Shown piece after piece: positions 41,649 to 49,780 of a stretch of 64,000 nucleotides of DNA (position 1 is its first letter; every line of letters begins with the position of its first letter). Under the pieces are notes generated by a model, which was given only the letters and a program-made list of their open reading frames with translations, made no database searches and was not told where the DNA came from. The position numbers and the translations under genes were made by a program. The DNA is from Bacillus_BD oryzisoli_A (lineage in GTDB: Bacteria; Bacillota; Bacilli; Bacillales; Cytobacillaceae): positions 124,001-188,000 of the forward strand of contig NZ_JBHZRC010000004.1 in NCBI RefSeq assembly GCF_043641075.1, in the 5' to 3' direction.

Positions 41649-42290
41649 TTACTTGCTTCCCCCTTTTTGCTGGGACTCCTTCTTACTACTAAAAAATGCT
41701 TGGGCTTCTTGTATCTCACCTCTTATTAAGGACATTTCCTCATCCAGCCGGAAAGCAGCTTCTGCTGCTCTCTGCAGTCTCATTTGAATGTCCTTAGGGA
41801 ACTGACCTTTGTATTTATAGTTCAATGAATGTTCAATCGTTGCCCAAAAATTCATTGCTAATGTACGTATTTGAATTTCAACCAGTATTTTCTTTTCTCC
41901 GTTAATCGTTTGAACCGGATATCTAATAACCATATGATAAGAACGATAGCCGCTCTTCTTTTTATTTGAAATATAGTTTCTTTCCTCAACAATTTCAAAG
42001 TCATTCCGTTTGCGAATCAGTTCAACTACTCTACTAATATCGTCAACAAACTGACACATCATTCTTAGTCCCGCGATATCCTGCATCTCTAATTCAAGCT
42101 TATCAAGCGGAATCCCTTTGTTGTGAGCTTTATCTAAAATACTGGCAATCGGCTTTACTCTGCCAGTTACAAATTCAATCGGTGAATGACTGGATTGCAA
42201 TTGAAACTGCCCGCGCATTCCCTTTAATTTTACCTTTAGCTCCTCAACCGCTTGTTTATATGGAGATAAAAAGCTTTCCCAATCTTCCAA
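41649..42290 (-). CDS. relQ: Small alarmone synthetase RelQ (YjbM)
   Basis: This 213-residue GTP pyrophosphokinase makes (p)ppGpp from GTP or GDP and ATP without a hydrolase domain. Synthetase-domain parts are VTGRVKPIASILDKAHNKG, LEMQDIAGLRMMCQFVDDI, SGYRSYHMVIRYPV and VEIQIRTLAMNFWATIEHSLNYK. The length is that of the SAS1 class (B. subtilis 211). It is the first gene of relQ-nadF-yjbO, and allosteric pppGpp binding is known for the family. Confidence 0.94.
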   Translation of the reverse strand: MEDWESFLSPYKQAVEELKVKLKGMRGQFQLQSSHSPIEFVTGRVKPIASILDKAHNKGIPLDKLELEMQDIAGLRMMCQFVDDISRVVELIRKRNDFEIVEERNYISNKKKSGYRSYHMVIRYPVQTINGEKKILVEIQIRTLAMNFWATIEHSLNYKYKGQFPKDIQMRLQRAAEAAFRLDEEMSLIRGEIQEAQAFFSSKKESQQKGGSK

Positions 42291-42301
42291 AAAAACACCA
42301 C

Positions 42302-42345
42302 CCTATTAAGAAAAAGCGCAAGCACTTGCGCTAGACCACTAACCT
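42302..42345. repeat. Degenerate GCGCAAGC-type intergenic repeat
   Basis: The segment carries AAAAAGCGCAAGCACTTGCG followed by CTAGACCACTA. A similar piece lies at 51311-51366, with AAAAGCGCAAAC at one end and GCACAAGACCACTA at the other. This resembles a scattered Bacillus repeat family known from other genomes by memory. The inner GCGCAAGC/GCTTGCGC-type bases can fold as a hairpin. Confidence 0.5.
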
Positions 42346-42365
42346 TTTTAAAAATATTTACCTTT

Positions 42366-42740
42366 TTAATTTACAAAAACCGCCTCAACTTTGTTCATCA
42401 TTTTTTCACCATAATTACTATTTCCTTTAATATTTTCAATTAAATACTCCAGCTCCTCCTGAAACTGTTCTAGTAGAAGCTGTTCTCTTCCGTTTGTAAC
42501 CACAACAGGAAGAGAGTCAGAAATAACAGCCTTTAGAGTATTCCAAATAGTATCAGGCACTGAAATATATGTATAAGCATCATCATTTTCTAACAAATAG
42601 ATAAATGATAAGCCCTCTGAATCAACTAGCATTTGCCCGCTTGGCTTTAAACCGCTTAGATCATCTTGGCTGTTTAGTTCGAGCTGAAGCTCGTTATTAG
42701 AATTAATTATTGCATTTGCTACTGTTATACGTTTCATCAT
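42366..42740 (-). CDS. yjbL: UPF0738 family protein YjbL
   Basis: This 124-residue protein has no membrane segment or clear catalytic motif. Its sequence style (GLSFIYLLENDDAYTYISVPDTIWNTLK and FQEELEYLIENIKGNSNYGEK) and place between yjbK and relQ match B. subtilis YjbL of the UPF0738 family. AGGAAGG lies rather far before the ATG. The function is unknown. Confidence 0.83.
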   Translation of the reverse strand: MMKRITVANAIINSNNELQLELNSQDDLSGLKPSGQMLVDSEGLSFIYLLENDDAYTYISVPDTIWNTLKAVISDSLPVVVTNGREQLLLEQFQEELEYLIENIKGNSNYGEKMMNKVEAVFVN

Positions 42741-42911
42741 GACGATAATTTCCTTCCTGTGATATTTCTTATTTTATCATATGAACATCTATTATACCCT
42801 AAAAATTGCCTTCACTACTTGAAAGAGAGATAATGAAAAAAAGCGGAAGCACCTTTTAGGTTCCAACTGTTACATAACATGTATGAATTAGTGGAGAAGG
42901 GAAAATAAGAG

Positions 42912-43496
42912 ATGTCTCAGAATATTGAAATAGAATTTAAAAATATGTTAGAAAAAGAGGAATTCGATCGATTACTTACTAAATTTCATTTAACACCATT
43001 AGATTTTTTTAGACAAGAAAATCATTATTTTGATACAAAGGACTTCTCTTTAAAGCAAAAGGGCTGTGCGCTCAGAATTAGAGAGAAAAATGACAAATAT
43101 GAAATGACACTTAAAGAACCACATCCTGATGGTTTGCTTGAAACGAATGAGATACTTACACAGGAATATGCACAAACGTTACTAAATAGAGGCCATATAA
43201 AGGATGGCATCATTAAAAGACAGATTTCCGAATTAGGAATTAACATGAATGACCTTTGCTATTTTGGCACTCTTATGACCGAGAGAGCAGAAATTCCTTA
43301 TCATGGCGGGTTGCTTGTTTTGGATTCCAGTTCCTATTTAAATAACAAAGATTATGAGTTAGAATATGAGGTGAGTAATCGGGAATCTGGAATGGCTATT
43401 TTTCACCAATTATTGGGTGAAATGAAGATTCCGATTCGTAAAACAGATAACAAAGTGAAGCGTTTTTATGACGAATTAAAACGAATACACCCATAG
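42912..43496 (+). CDS. yjbK: CYTH-domain protein YjbK
   Basis: This 194-residue protein belongs to the CYTH (triphosphate tunnel) family. The N-terminal signature IEIEFKN (ExExK) and further charged strands (ALRIREKNDKYEMTLKEPH, YELEYEV) should line a tunnel that binds triphosphate compounds with a metal ion. The physiological substrate is unknown. AGAAGGG precedes the ATG. The palindrome CCATAGTagACTATGG at 43491-43506 covers the stop codon. Confidence 0.9.
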   Translation: MSQNIEIEFKNMLEKEEFDRLLTKFHLTPLDFFRQENHYFDTKDFSLKQKGCALRIREKNDKYEMTLKEPHPDGLLETNEILTQEYAQTLLNRGHIKDGIIKRQISELGINMNDLCYFGTLMTERAEIPYHGGLLVLDSSSYLNNKDYELEYEVSNRESGMAIFHQLLGEMKIPIRKTDNKVKRFYDELKRIHP

Positions 43497-43549
43497 TAGA
43501 CTATGGACAAATAGATCAATTGCTGTTTAAATCATGGGGTGGAAAAGCA

Positions 43550-44152
43550 ATGAATGTTAATCAGTTAAAAGCCATGCTGGAATTGCAGGCCTTGCAAAAT
43601 TTGAATTTTAAGAATAAAACGGAACCAACTCAAACTAACTTTTTCAATGATTTATTGAACAGTTTCATATTAACAGAAGAAACACCTAATTCGACAGTGT
43701 TAGAGAATACCTTGAAAACGTCAGTAAATGCGGTTTCTATCATGCCAAAACAGTTGACAAAGCTTTCAGGCTCCGGTGAGAAATTTGAGAATATCATTAA
43801 TGAGGCTGCTGAGCGATACCAAATTCCAGCCAAACTAATTCAGGCTGTGATCCAACAAGAATCCAACTTTAATCCGAATGCCATAAGCTCAGCCGGCGCA
43901 GGCGGACTCATGCAATTGATGCCGCAAACGGCCAAATCTCTTGGGATTGAAAATGTTTTTGATCCATATCAAAATATTATGGGCGGCAGTAAGTATTTAA
44001 GCCAAATGTTAACAAAATATGATGGTAATACTGAGCTAGCACTTGCAGCGTATAATGCCGGTCCTGGAAACGTAGACAAATATCAGGGAATTCCCCCTTT
44101 TAAAGAAACACAAAATTACGTACTAAAAGTAAAAAATCATTATTTGACATAA
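43550..44152 (+). CDS. yjbJ: Lytic transglycosylase YjbJ
   Basis: This 200-residue enzyme should cut peptidoglycan. The SLT domain covers about residues 90-195: IPAKLIQAVIQQESNFNPNAISSAGAGGLMQLMP with the catalytic Glu in QQESNF, then AYNAGPGNVDKYQGIPPFKETQNYV. There is no usual signal peptide; the start ATG 43550 follows GGGGTGG. An SLT domain without visible export signal is known for this YjbJ group. Confidence 0.88.
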   Translation: MNVNQLKAMLELQALQNLNFKNKTEPTQTNFFNDLLNSFILTEETPNSTVLENTLKTSVNAVSIMPKQLTKLSGSGEKFENIINEAAERYQIPAKLIQAVIQQESNFNPNAISSAGAGGLMQLMPQTAKSLGIENVFDPYQNIMGGSKYLSQMLTKYDGNTELALAAYNAGPGNVDKYQGIPPFKETQNYVLKVKNHYLT

Positions 44153-44166
44153 TCTAAATCAGTAGG

Positions 44167-44189
44167 AACCCGTTAAAAACGGGTTTTTT
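44167..44189 (+). terminator. Rho-independent terminator
   Basis: Arms AACCCGTT and AACGGGTT enclose the loop AAA and run into Ts, 15 bases after yjbJ. Confidence 0.88.
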
Positions 44190-44426
44190 ACATGAAAGTC
44201 ATTTAAACGACAAATTTCTTATTCTTTAAAATTTGCTGAATAAAAGCTCTTTTTCTTTATTCATTAACCCTACATCCCCATTATTTAACTACTTTAAGGC
44301 TATTTAATTGAGATATAAAAGGTAGCTTGTTAAAATAGAAGAGTATTTATTTAGTGTTATATATCAGCCCAATATATCGTTTATTATCAAGGGATGCTAA
44401 AACTACATGGCAAAGGGGATTTAAAT

Positions 44427-44834
44427 ATGGTCGAAAATGCACCAACACCATTCGACATGATTGGGGAAGAAAAACTGTACCGGTTAATTGATGCTTTTTA
44501 TCGTCGTGTTGCAAACCATCCTGATCTCGCACCCATTTTTCCAGACGATTTAACAGAGACTGCTCGAAAACAAAAACAATTTATGACGCAATTCTTGGGC
44601 GGTCCACCATTATATACTTCAGAGCACGGACATCCTATGCTTCGAGCACGGCATCTCCCATTTGAAATAACTGAAACCAGAGCAAAAGCATGGCTTTCCT
44701 GTATGAATCACGCTATGGATGAGGTAGGCCTGACAGGATCTTTTCGTGAATTTTTCTTCGCGAGACTAGTTCAAACAGCCGAGCATATGATCAATACTGA
44801 TGAAAACCAAGATTTGAAAGGTGAGAGAACGTGA
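44427..44834 (+). CDS. yjbI: Truncated hemoglobin YjbI
   Basis: This 135-residue group II truncated hemoglobin binds heme and oxygen. Family parts are FDMIGEEKLYRLIDAFYRRVANHPDLAPIFP, the proximal-His stretch RARHLPFEITETRAKAWLSCM and the GGPPLYTSEHGHPML loop. The start is ATG 44427 after AAAGGGG. It overlaps spxH by four bases, so the two are made together; in B. subtilis the pair is also linked and tied to oxidative and nitrosative stress. Confidence 0.92.
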   Translation: MVENAPTPFDMIGEEKLYRLIDAFYRRVANHPDLAPIFPDDLTETARKQKQFMTQFLGGPPLYTSEHGHPMLRARHLPFEITETRAKAWLSCMNHAMDEVGLTGSFREFFFARLVQTAEHMINTDENQDLKGERT

Positions 44835-45712
44835 CAAACGATGAAGCATTAGAATTTAATACTGCTTCCTATCCCTTTCACTGCAATGAAAACAAGCCGA
44901 TAGAAATATATATGTTCATTGACCCAATTTGCCCGGAATGCTGGGCTCTGGAACCAATCATGAAAAAGCTGCAAATTGAATACGGTCAATACTTTAAGAT
45001 AAAACACGTTGTTAGTGGACGTTTGGCCATGCTTAATTTGGGTAGGAAACAAAAGTATGAAACCATTGCAGAGCTTTGGGATAAAACAGGAAGCAGATTT
45101 GGGATGTCATGTGATGGAAGTCTTTGGCTGGAGAATCCAATATCAGCGCCGTATCTTGCATCCATTGCCATTAAGGCTGCCGAGCTTCAAGGAAGAAAAG
45201 CCGGGATTCGTTTTCTTCGAAAGCTACAGGAAATGTTATTTCTTGAGAAGCAAAATATATCCACAATTGAAGTCTTACAGTCTTGTGCAGAAAGTGCAGG
45301 ATTAGATGTTGCTGAGTTTATTTCCGATATCCATTCGAATAGTGCTGCAAAGGCATTTCAATGTGATCTGAAGATTACCTCTGAAATGGATGTTTCGGAA
45401 ATTCCAACGCTTGTATTTTTTAATGAAAATATTGAAGAAGAGGGCATCAAAATTACAGGAAATTATCCTTATGAAGTATATGTCCAAATCATTGAGGAAA
45501 TGTTACAGGAGCAGCCAGTTAAGTCCAACCCGCCGCCATTAGAGGTATTTCTAAAGCATTTTCATTTAGTTGCTTCAAAGGAAATATCAGTCGTTTATAA
45601 TAAGTCAGTTCAGGAAGTGGAGCGGGAACTGAAGAAGCTGCAGTTAAAACAGCTTGTTGAAAAAATACCAGCAAAACATGGAACTTTTTGGAGGTATATA
45701 CCAGAATCATAA
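44831..45712 (+). CDS. spxH: Spx adaptor protein SpxH (YjbH)
   Basis: This 293-residue DsbA-like protein brings Spx to the ClpXP protease. The thioredoxin-type motif is CPEC in IDPICPECWALEP (about residue 33), and the DsbA-like helical insert follows. The C-terminal part (about 225-293) contains a helix-rich region with KEISVVYNKSVQEVERELKKL. The start codon is GTG in the overlap GTGA with yjbI, after AAAGGTGAG. Its target, Spx, is encoded at 56323-56718 in this window. Confidence 0.93.
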   Translation: MTNDEALEFNTASYPFHCNENKPIEIYMFIDPICPECWALEPIMKKLQIEYGQYFKIKHVVSGRLAMLNLGRKQKYETIAELWDKTGSRFGMSCDGSLWLENPISAPYLASIAIKAAELQGRKAGIRFLRKLQEMLFLEKQNISTIEVLQSCAESAGLDVAEFISDIHSNSAAKAFQCDLKITSEMDVSEIPTLVFFNENIEEEGIKITGNYPYEVYVQIIEEMLQEQPVKSNPPPLEVFLKHFHLVASKEISVVYNKSVQEVERELKKLQLKQLVEKIPAKHGTFWRYIPES

Positions 45713-45743
45713 TGGTATACCTTTATATTTTATTTGCATAACG

Positions 45744-45773
45744 AAAAAGACCTTGCTCTCGCAAGGTCTTTTT
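45744..45773 (+). terminator. Rho-independent terminator
   Basis: Perfect arms AAAAAGACCTTGC and GCAAGGTCTTTTT enclose the loop TCTC, 31 bases after spxH. Confidence 0.9.
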
Positions 45774-45883
45774 CAATTAAATACGAACAAAGGGGATGGG
45801 AGAAATTTTTCACGGTCAAACAAAGGGGTATATGTTTGCTTGTGATCAACTTCACACCAATAATATATCATTTGCCAAAAGGG

Positions 45884-45922
45884 TTGACAAGGTAATTGTG
45901 CCTAGTTTCACATAATTGTCAA
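45884..45922. promoter_or_regulatory. Rex-like dyad upstream of yizD
   Basis: TTGTG (45896-45900) and CACAT (45909-45913) are spaced like the halves of a Rex box (TTGTGAA-N4-TTCACAA), with a good right half and a poor left half. A wider dyad TTGACAA/TTGTCAA (45884-45890 and 45916-45922) surrounds it. No strong promoter was found across it, so the function is open. The rest of the 300-base gap before yizD shows nothing clear. Confidence 0.3.
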
Positions 45923-46013
45923 AAACACGTCCTACTATTAGGCTTCGTGAATATATTATAGATATAACAGTGATATTTATAACTTTATACATTTTATGTA
46001 AGGAGGATAAGGC

Positions 46014-46187
46014 ATGAAAAAATTATATATGCTCTTCCTTGTCCTGTTTATCGTCTTTTCCTTTTGCCTGCAGGTTCTAGGATTAATGGAGTTATTACCG
46101 ATTTACCTTACTGCTCCACTATTGTTCTTTTCTCTTTTTCTATTACTTAATTACCTGAATAATCGAAAGAGATTTAAAGGATTTTAA
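46014..46187 (+). CDS. yizD: Small membrane protein YizD
   Basis: This 57-residue protein has two membrane helices (MLFLVLFIVFSFCLQVLGLM and YLTAPLLFFSLFLLLNYL) and a basic end NNRKRFKGF. It lies between spxH and pepF, exactly where B. subtilis has yizD, and that is the main ground for the name. TAAGGAGGA precedes the ATG. A strong terminator follows. The function is unknown. Confidence 0.75.
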   Translation: MKKLYMLFLVLFIVFSFCLQVLGLMELLPIYLTAPLLFFSLFLLLNYLNNRKRFKGF

Positions 46188-46199
46188 CGATTTTTATAA

Positions 46200-46230
46200 A
46201 AGGAGTTGACCGCAAACCGGTCAACTCCTT
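46200..46230. terminator. Bidirectional terminator between yizD and pepF
   Basis: Arms AAGGAGTTGACCG and CGGTCAACTCCTT-type bases enclose a short loop, with T-rich flanks on both strands. Confidence 0.88.
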
Positions 46231-46233
46231 CTT

Positions 46234-48051
46234 TTAATTAAGCAGCTGTTCTAACTCAGAAAGTTTCTCATCAAATACTTTACATGCATCTTCAACCGGT
46301 TTTTTACTTGTCATATCAACACCGGCTTTTTTCAATACTTCGATTGGATAATCAGAACTTCCAGCTTTTAAGAAGTCAATATATCGTTTTACAGCTGGCT
46401 CTCCTTCTGTGAGGATTCCTTTACTCAAAGCAGTTGCAGCACTAAAACCAGTTGAATATTGATATACGTAATAATTATAGTAGAAGTGTGGAATCCGGGA
46501 CCATTCTAAACCGATTTCGTCATCGATTACCATACCTTCAACACCGTAATACTTTTTATTTAATTCATAATAATCCTGTGTTAAGCTTTCTGCGGTTAAC
46601 GCCTCATTATTTTGTGCTTTTTGATGGATTAAGTGCTCGAACTCTGCAAACATCGTTTGTCTAAAGACAGTTCCTCTAAAGCCCTCCAAATAATGATTTA
46701 ATAAATAAATACGTTTTTGCTCATCGTCAATTGTTTTTAATAAATAATCATTTAGCAGAGCTTCATTGCAGGTTGAAGCCACTTCGGCTACAAAGATTGA
46801 ATAATTCCCATAAGGATAGGCTTGTGTTTTTCTTGTATAATAGCTGTGTACAGAATGACCGAATTCATGTGCAAGCGTAAATAAGTTATTCACATTATTC
46901 TGCCAGTTCATTAGTACATATGGATTTGTGCCATAGGCTCCTGAAGAATACGCTCCGCTCCGTTTTCCTTTATTCTCATGAACATCGACCCAGCGGTTTT
47001 CAAAGCCTTCCTTTAAGACGCCAATATACTCTTCGCCAAGAGGCGCTAATCCCTTTAAGATAATATCCTTTGCTTCCTCATAGCTAATCTCCATTTTGAC
47101 ATCTTTCACAAGTGGTGTATATAAATCATACATATGTAGCTCATTAAGTCCAAGTACCTTCTTACGCAGTTTCACATAGCGGTGTAATAAGGGCAGCTGC
47201 TCACTAATTGTACTAACGAGATTATCATAAACACTTTCAGGAATATTGTTTTCAGAAAGCGCCGCATGACGTGCAGATGAATAATTTCGCACTCTGGCAT
47301 AGAAATTATCCTTTTTTACATTTCCACTTAACGTGCTTGCAAAGGTATTGCGAAATTTTCCATACGTATCATACACAGCTTTAAAGGCGTCATGACGCAC
47401 TCTTTGATCAGCGCTCTCTAAAAAGCGGCTGAATCGGCCGTGCGTTACCTCTACTTCCTCACCATTTTCGTCCTTAATACACGGAAACTCAAGATCTGCG
47501 TTATTCAATGTACTAAATGTATTACCTGAAGCACCCAGTACCTCAGAAGCTTCTGCCAATAATGCTTCCTGTTCAGCAGTTAGCACATGTGGTCTTTGTC
47601 TGTTAATTTCCTCTAAGGAGTGTTCATATAGTTTTAATTCCTCTTTTTCAGCTAAGAAGCTATTCACCTTTTCTTCCTCAATGGAAAGTAACTCAGGAAC
47701 AATAAAAGCAAGACTGCTTGCTGCCTGTGAATACAGATTTTTCATCCGATCATCAAGACCCTGATAGAAGGAATTTGTCGTATCCTGATCAAATCGCATA
47801 TGTGAATATGCATACAGCTTTCCAAGGCGCTCTAATAACTGATCCTGATATTGCAGAGCACGATAAAGAGTATCTGAACTTTCTCCTAATTTACCTTGAA
47901 ATTCTTTCGCCCCAGGAATAAGCGATTTTACCTCTTGAAATTCCTGTTCCCAGACTTCATCACTTGCAAAAATATCCTCTAGTCTCCACGTATCTTCTAC
48001 TGCAATTTCACTTCTTGAAGGAAGCTTATTTACCGCTGCTTCATTTGCCAT
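46234..48051 (-). CDS. pepF: Oligoendopeptidase F (PepF/YjbG)
   Basis: This M3B zinc peptidase of 605 residues cuts short peptides in the cytoplasm. The zinc site is HEFGH in LFTLAHEFGHSVHSYY, with the downstream Glu in FVAEVASTCNEALL. An N-terminal oligoendopeptidase domain (about 115-185) is present. Of several Mets near the front, ATG 48051 (MANEAAVNKL) has the best distance from GGAGG. The upstream 437-base gap contains two repeats and no gene. Confidence 0.94.
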   Translation of the reverse strand: MANEAAVNKLPSRSEIAVEDTWRLEDIFASDEVWEQEFQEVKSLIPGAKEFQGKLGESSDTLYRALQYQDQLLERLGKLYAYSHMRFDQDTTNSFYQGLDDRMKNLYSQAASSLAFIVPELLSIEEEKVNSFLAEKEELKLYEHSLEEINRQRPHVLTAEQEALLAEASEVLGASGNTFSTLNNADLEFPCIKDENGEEVEVTHGRFSRFLESADQRVRHDAFKAVYDTYGKFRNTFASTLSGNVKKDNFYARVRNYSSARHAALSENNIPESVYDNLVSTISEQLPLLHRYVKLRKKVLGLNELHMYDLYTPLVKDVKMEISYEEAKDIILKGLAPLGEEYIGVLKEGFENRWVDVHENKGKRSGAYSSGAYGTNPYVLMNWQNNVNNLFTLAHEFGHSVHSYYTRKTQAYPYGNYSIFVAEVASTCNEALLNDYLLKTIDDEQKRIYLLNHYLEGFRGTVFRQTMFAEFEHLIHQKAQNNEALTAESLTQDYYELNKKYYGVEGMVIDDEIGLEWSRIPHFYYNYYVYQYSTGFSAATALSKGILTEGEPAVKRYIDFLKAGSSDYPIEVLKKAGVDMTSKKPVEDACKVFDEKLSELEQLLN

Positions 48052-48103
48052 CATAATCCTCCATTCATTTGTTTTCAAAACTATAGGCCCAGTTAAACTT
48101 TGT

Positions 48104-48253
48104 TGTTGATTTCCGTTCCAGGCACTTCGCTTTCCGCAGGCGACCGCCGAGCCTCCTCGACACTTCGTGTCTGTGGGGTCTCGACTGTCTCGCTTCTCCT
48201 GCAGGAGTCTTCGTGCCTTTCACTTCAATCAACTTGCTAACAATAATCAACAA
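48104..48253. repeat. Bacillus-type intergenic repeat, long copy
   Basis: This 150-base element begins TTGTTGATT and ends AATCAACAA, a 9-base terminal inverted repeat. Inside it has CTTCGCTTTCCGC, GGCGACCGCCGAGCCTCC and GCAGGAGTCTTCGTGCC, bases that can fold into several GC-rich stems. I recall close relatives scattered through many Bacillus genomes. It carries no gene. Confidence 0.72.
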
Positions 48254-48374
48254 TAGTCTTTAACATAGCCAAACTGCAAAAAAGTTTATTACTAACTTCT
48301 ATTAGTTTACCGCAATTTCCTCCCATTTAAAAAAGTTAGCCATTTTTAATCAATATTTAGTTTGTAATACTGTA

Positions 48375-48464
48375 TTGTTGATTTCCATTCAAGAAACTTC
48401 GCTTTCCGCGGGCGACCGCAGGAGTCTTCGTGCCTTCCACTCCAATCAACTTGCTAACAAAAAT
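48375..48464. repeat. Bacillus-type intergenic repeat, short copy
   Basis: This second copy keeps the left end (TTGTTGATTTCC), CTTCGCTTTCCGCGGGCGAC, the block GCAGGAGTCTTCGTGCC and the right end CAATCAACTTGCTAACAA, but lacks about 60 bases from the middle of the long copy. It is in the same orientation, 120 bases away. Confidence 0.7.
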
Positions 48465-48488
48465 AAATACTGTTTTTAACACGGACTT

Positions 48489-49679
48489 CTATTTAAAAAA
48501 TAAATGTGCGAATTTCCGATAAAAAAGCTCTTCCTGCTCCTGTTGCATTAGAACATGTTCAGGAGTCTTCACCTCATTTATGATTTTAAATGTTGTGTCG
48601 TTTACAGCCTCTAATACCTGTAGCCTAACTAGTAGATGGAAATATTCTAACAACGCTTTCCTTGGGTGGCAGTCGCGAACCAATGGCAGTAAACGTAATT
48701 TGATTTGATTCTTACGGACACGCTTCATAAAACTGCGATATATTTCTTCAAGTGTGATAACGCCCTCTTTTTTTCGATAAATATGATCTAAAAACAAATA
48801 GGACTGCCAAACAAGTGGAGCGGTTTCAATGATCGGAGCATTTGCCACAGGTAAACCAATCATTGCAGGGAGTAGAGAAATATTCATTCCCTGAAGATAC
48901 AGCTCTTTGATTACATCATTTGTATAATATCCCTGCAGAAGCAAGCTAGATTTATGCGAGCGGATCTCACGCTTCCAATCATGGCAGGTACAGGTATTAT
49001 TCCTTTTGACAGGTGCAATAAGATATTGGATTAAAAAGGATTGATGTGGAAAAATGGATATTTCGGATAGGACATTTTTCGAAGAAACAGGTGAAATATT
49101 GGTTAAGAGGATAAAGATATTTGATTCGGGACAGTATGCTGGAAGATACCATAGACCAGAAGGACTTCTTGTAAGAAATAAATAATCAAAATTCGAAAGA
49201 GAGACTTTGCCGCTTCCTTTCCGTTTAATATTTTTACCACCCAGAATCCAAATCGGAGTGATATTTTGTGTTCGATACGCATTGGTTCTTTTGACCATCA
49301 GTTCAGGGGGGATATTAGCACATTGAAATTCAATGGCAAAATTCCGATCAAAGCAAGAAACTCCAATATCTGGTCTTTGCCGAATAGATGAATAAAAAGG
49401 TTCAAGGTATGGAGCAAGTTGCTGTTTTTCGAGCCATTGATATAATTGAAGCTTTCCATTCAGATGATATTCTGTTTCCTTTTCGTAACTTTCAACACAA
49501 AATGAGCCCTGTTGATGAGCAAAGTGCTCCATTTTTTTCGTTCCTACCTTCATGATGACTTTTTCTCTACATTCAGGACAAAAAAATTCCTCCTTCTCCC
49601 TCTCCTTTTTTAGCAGTTCCTTTGAACGTCTTGGGAGTAAATGGACAATTGTCCCGTCTTTTCGGATGGCAGTTAACAT
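48489..49679 (-). CDS. coiA: Competence protein CoiA
   Basis: This 396-residue nuclease-like protein works with incoming DNA in transformation. The N-terminus has a zinc-finger-like CPECREKVIMKVG and MEHFAHQ; the middle shows the restriction-endonuclease-like core RPDIGVSCFDRNFAIEFQCANIPPELMVKRTNAYR, with D and ExQ as likely catalytic residues, followed by TPIWILGGKNIKRKG. The start at 49679 follows GGAGGAG. No clear pair of ComK boxes was seen upstream. Confidence 0.92.
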   Translation of the reverse strand: MLTAIRKDGTIVHLLPRRSKELLKKEREKEEFFCPECREKVIMKVGTKKMEHFAHQQGSFCVESYEKETEYHLNGKLQLYQWLEKQQLAPYLEPFYSSIRQRPDIGVSCFDRNFAIEFQCANIPPELMVKRTNAYRTQNITPIWILGGKNIKRKGSGKVSLSNFDYLFLTRSPSGLWYLPAYCPESNIFILLTNISPVSSKNVLSEISIFPHQSFLIQYLIAPVKRNNTCTCHDWKREIRSHKSSLLLQGYYTNDVIKELYLQGMNISLLPAMIGLPVANAPIIETAPLVWQSYLFLDHIYRKKEGVITLEEIYRSFMKRVRKNQIKLRLLPLVRDCHPRKALLEYFHLLVRLQVLEAVNDTTFKIINEVKTPEHVLMQQEQEELFYRKFAHLFFK

Positions 49680-49746
49680 TACCATCTCCTCCTTTCCTCC
49701 TTTAACATTCGCTAAAATCCGTCAGATTCCTTCCTTAACGAAAAAT

Positions 49747-49776
49747 AAAAAATCCATCCTAAATGGATGGATTTTT
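49747..49776. terminator. Terminator between cls and coiA
   Basis: Arms AAATCCATCC and GGATGGATTT enclose a 4- to 5-base loop. It lies just downstream of cls on the minus strand. Confidence 0.82.
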
Positions 49777-49780
49777 GTAC

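Noticed and set aside
45796..45915. 39-codon frame on the plus strand after spxH
   Set aside because: The AAGGGG lies directly against the ATG, the product is featureless and the frame crosses the dyad region.
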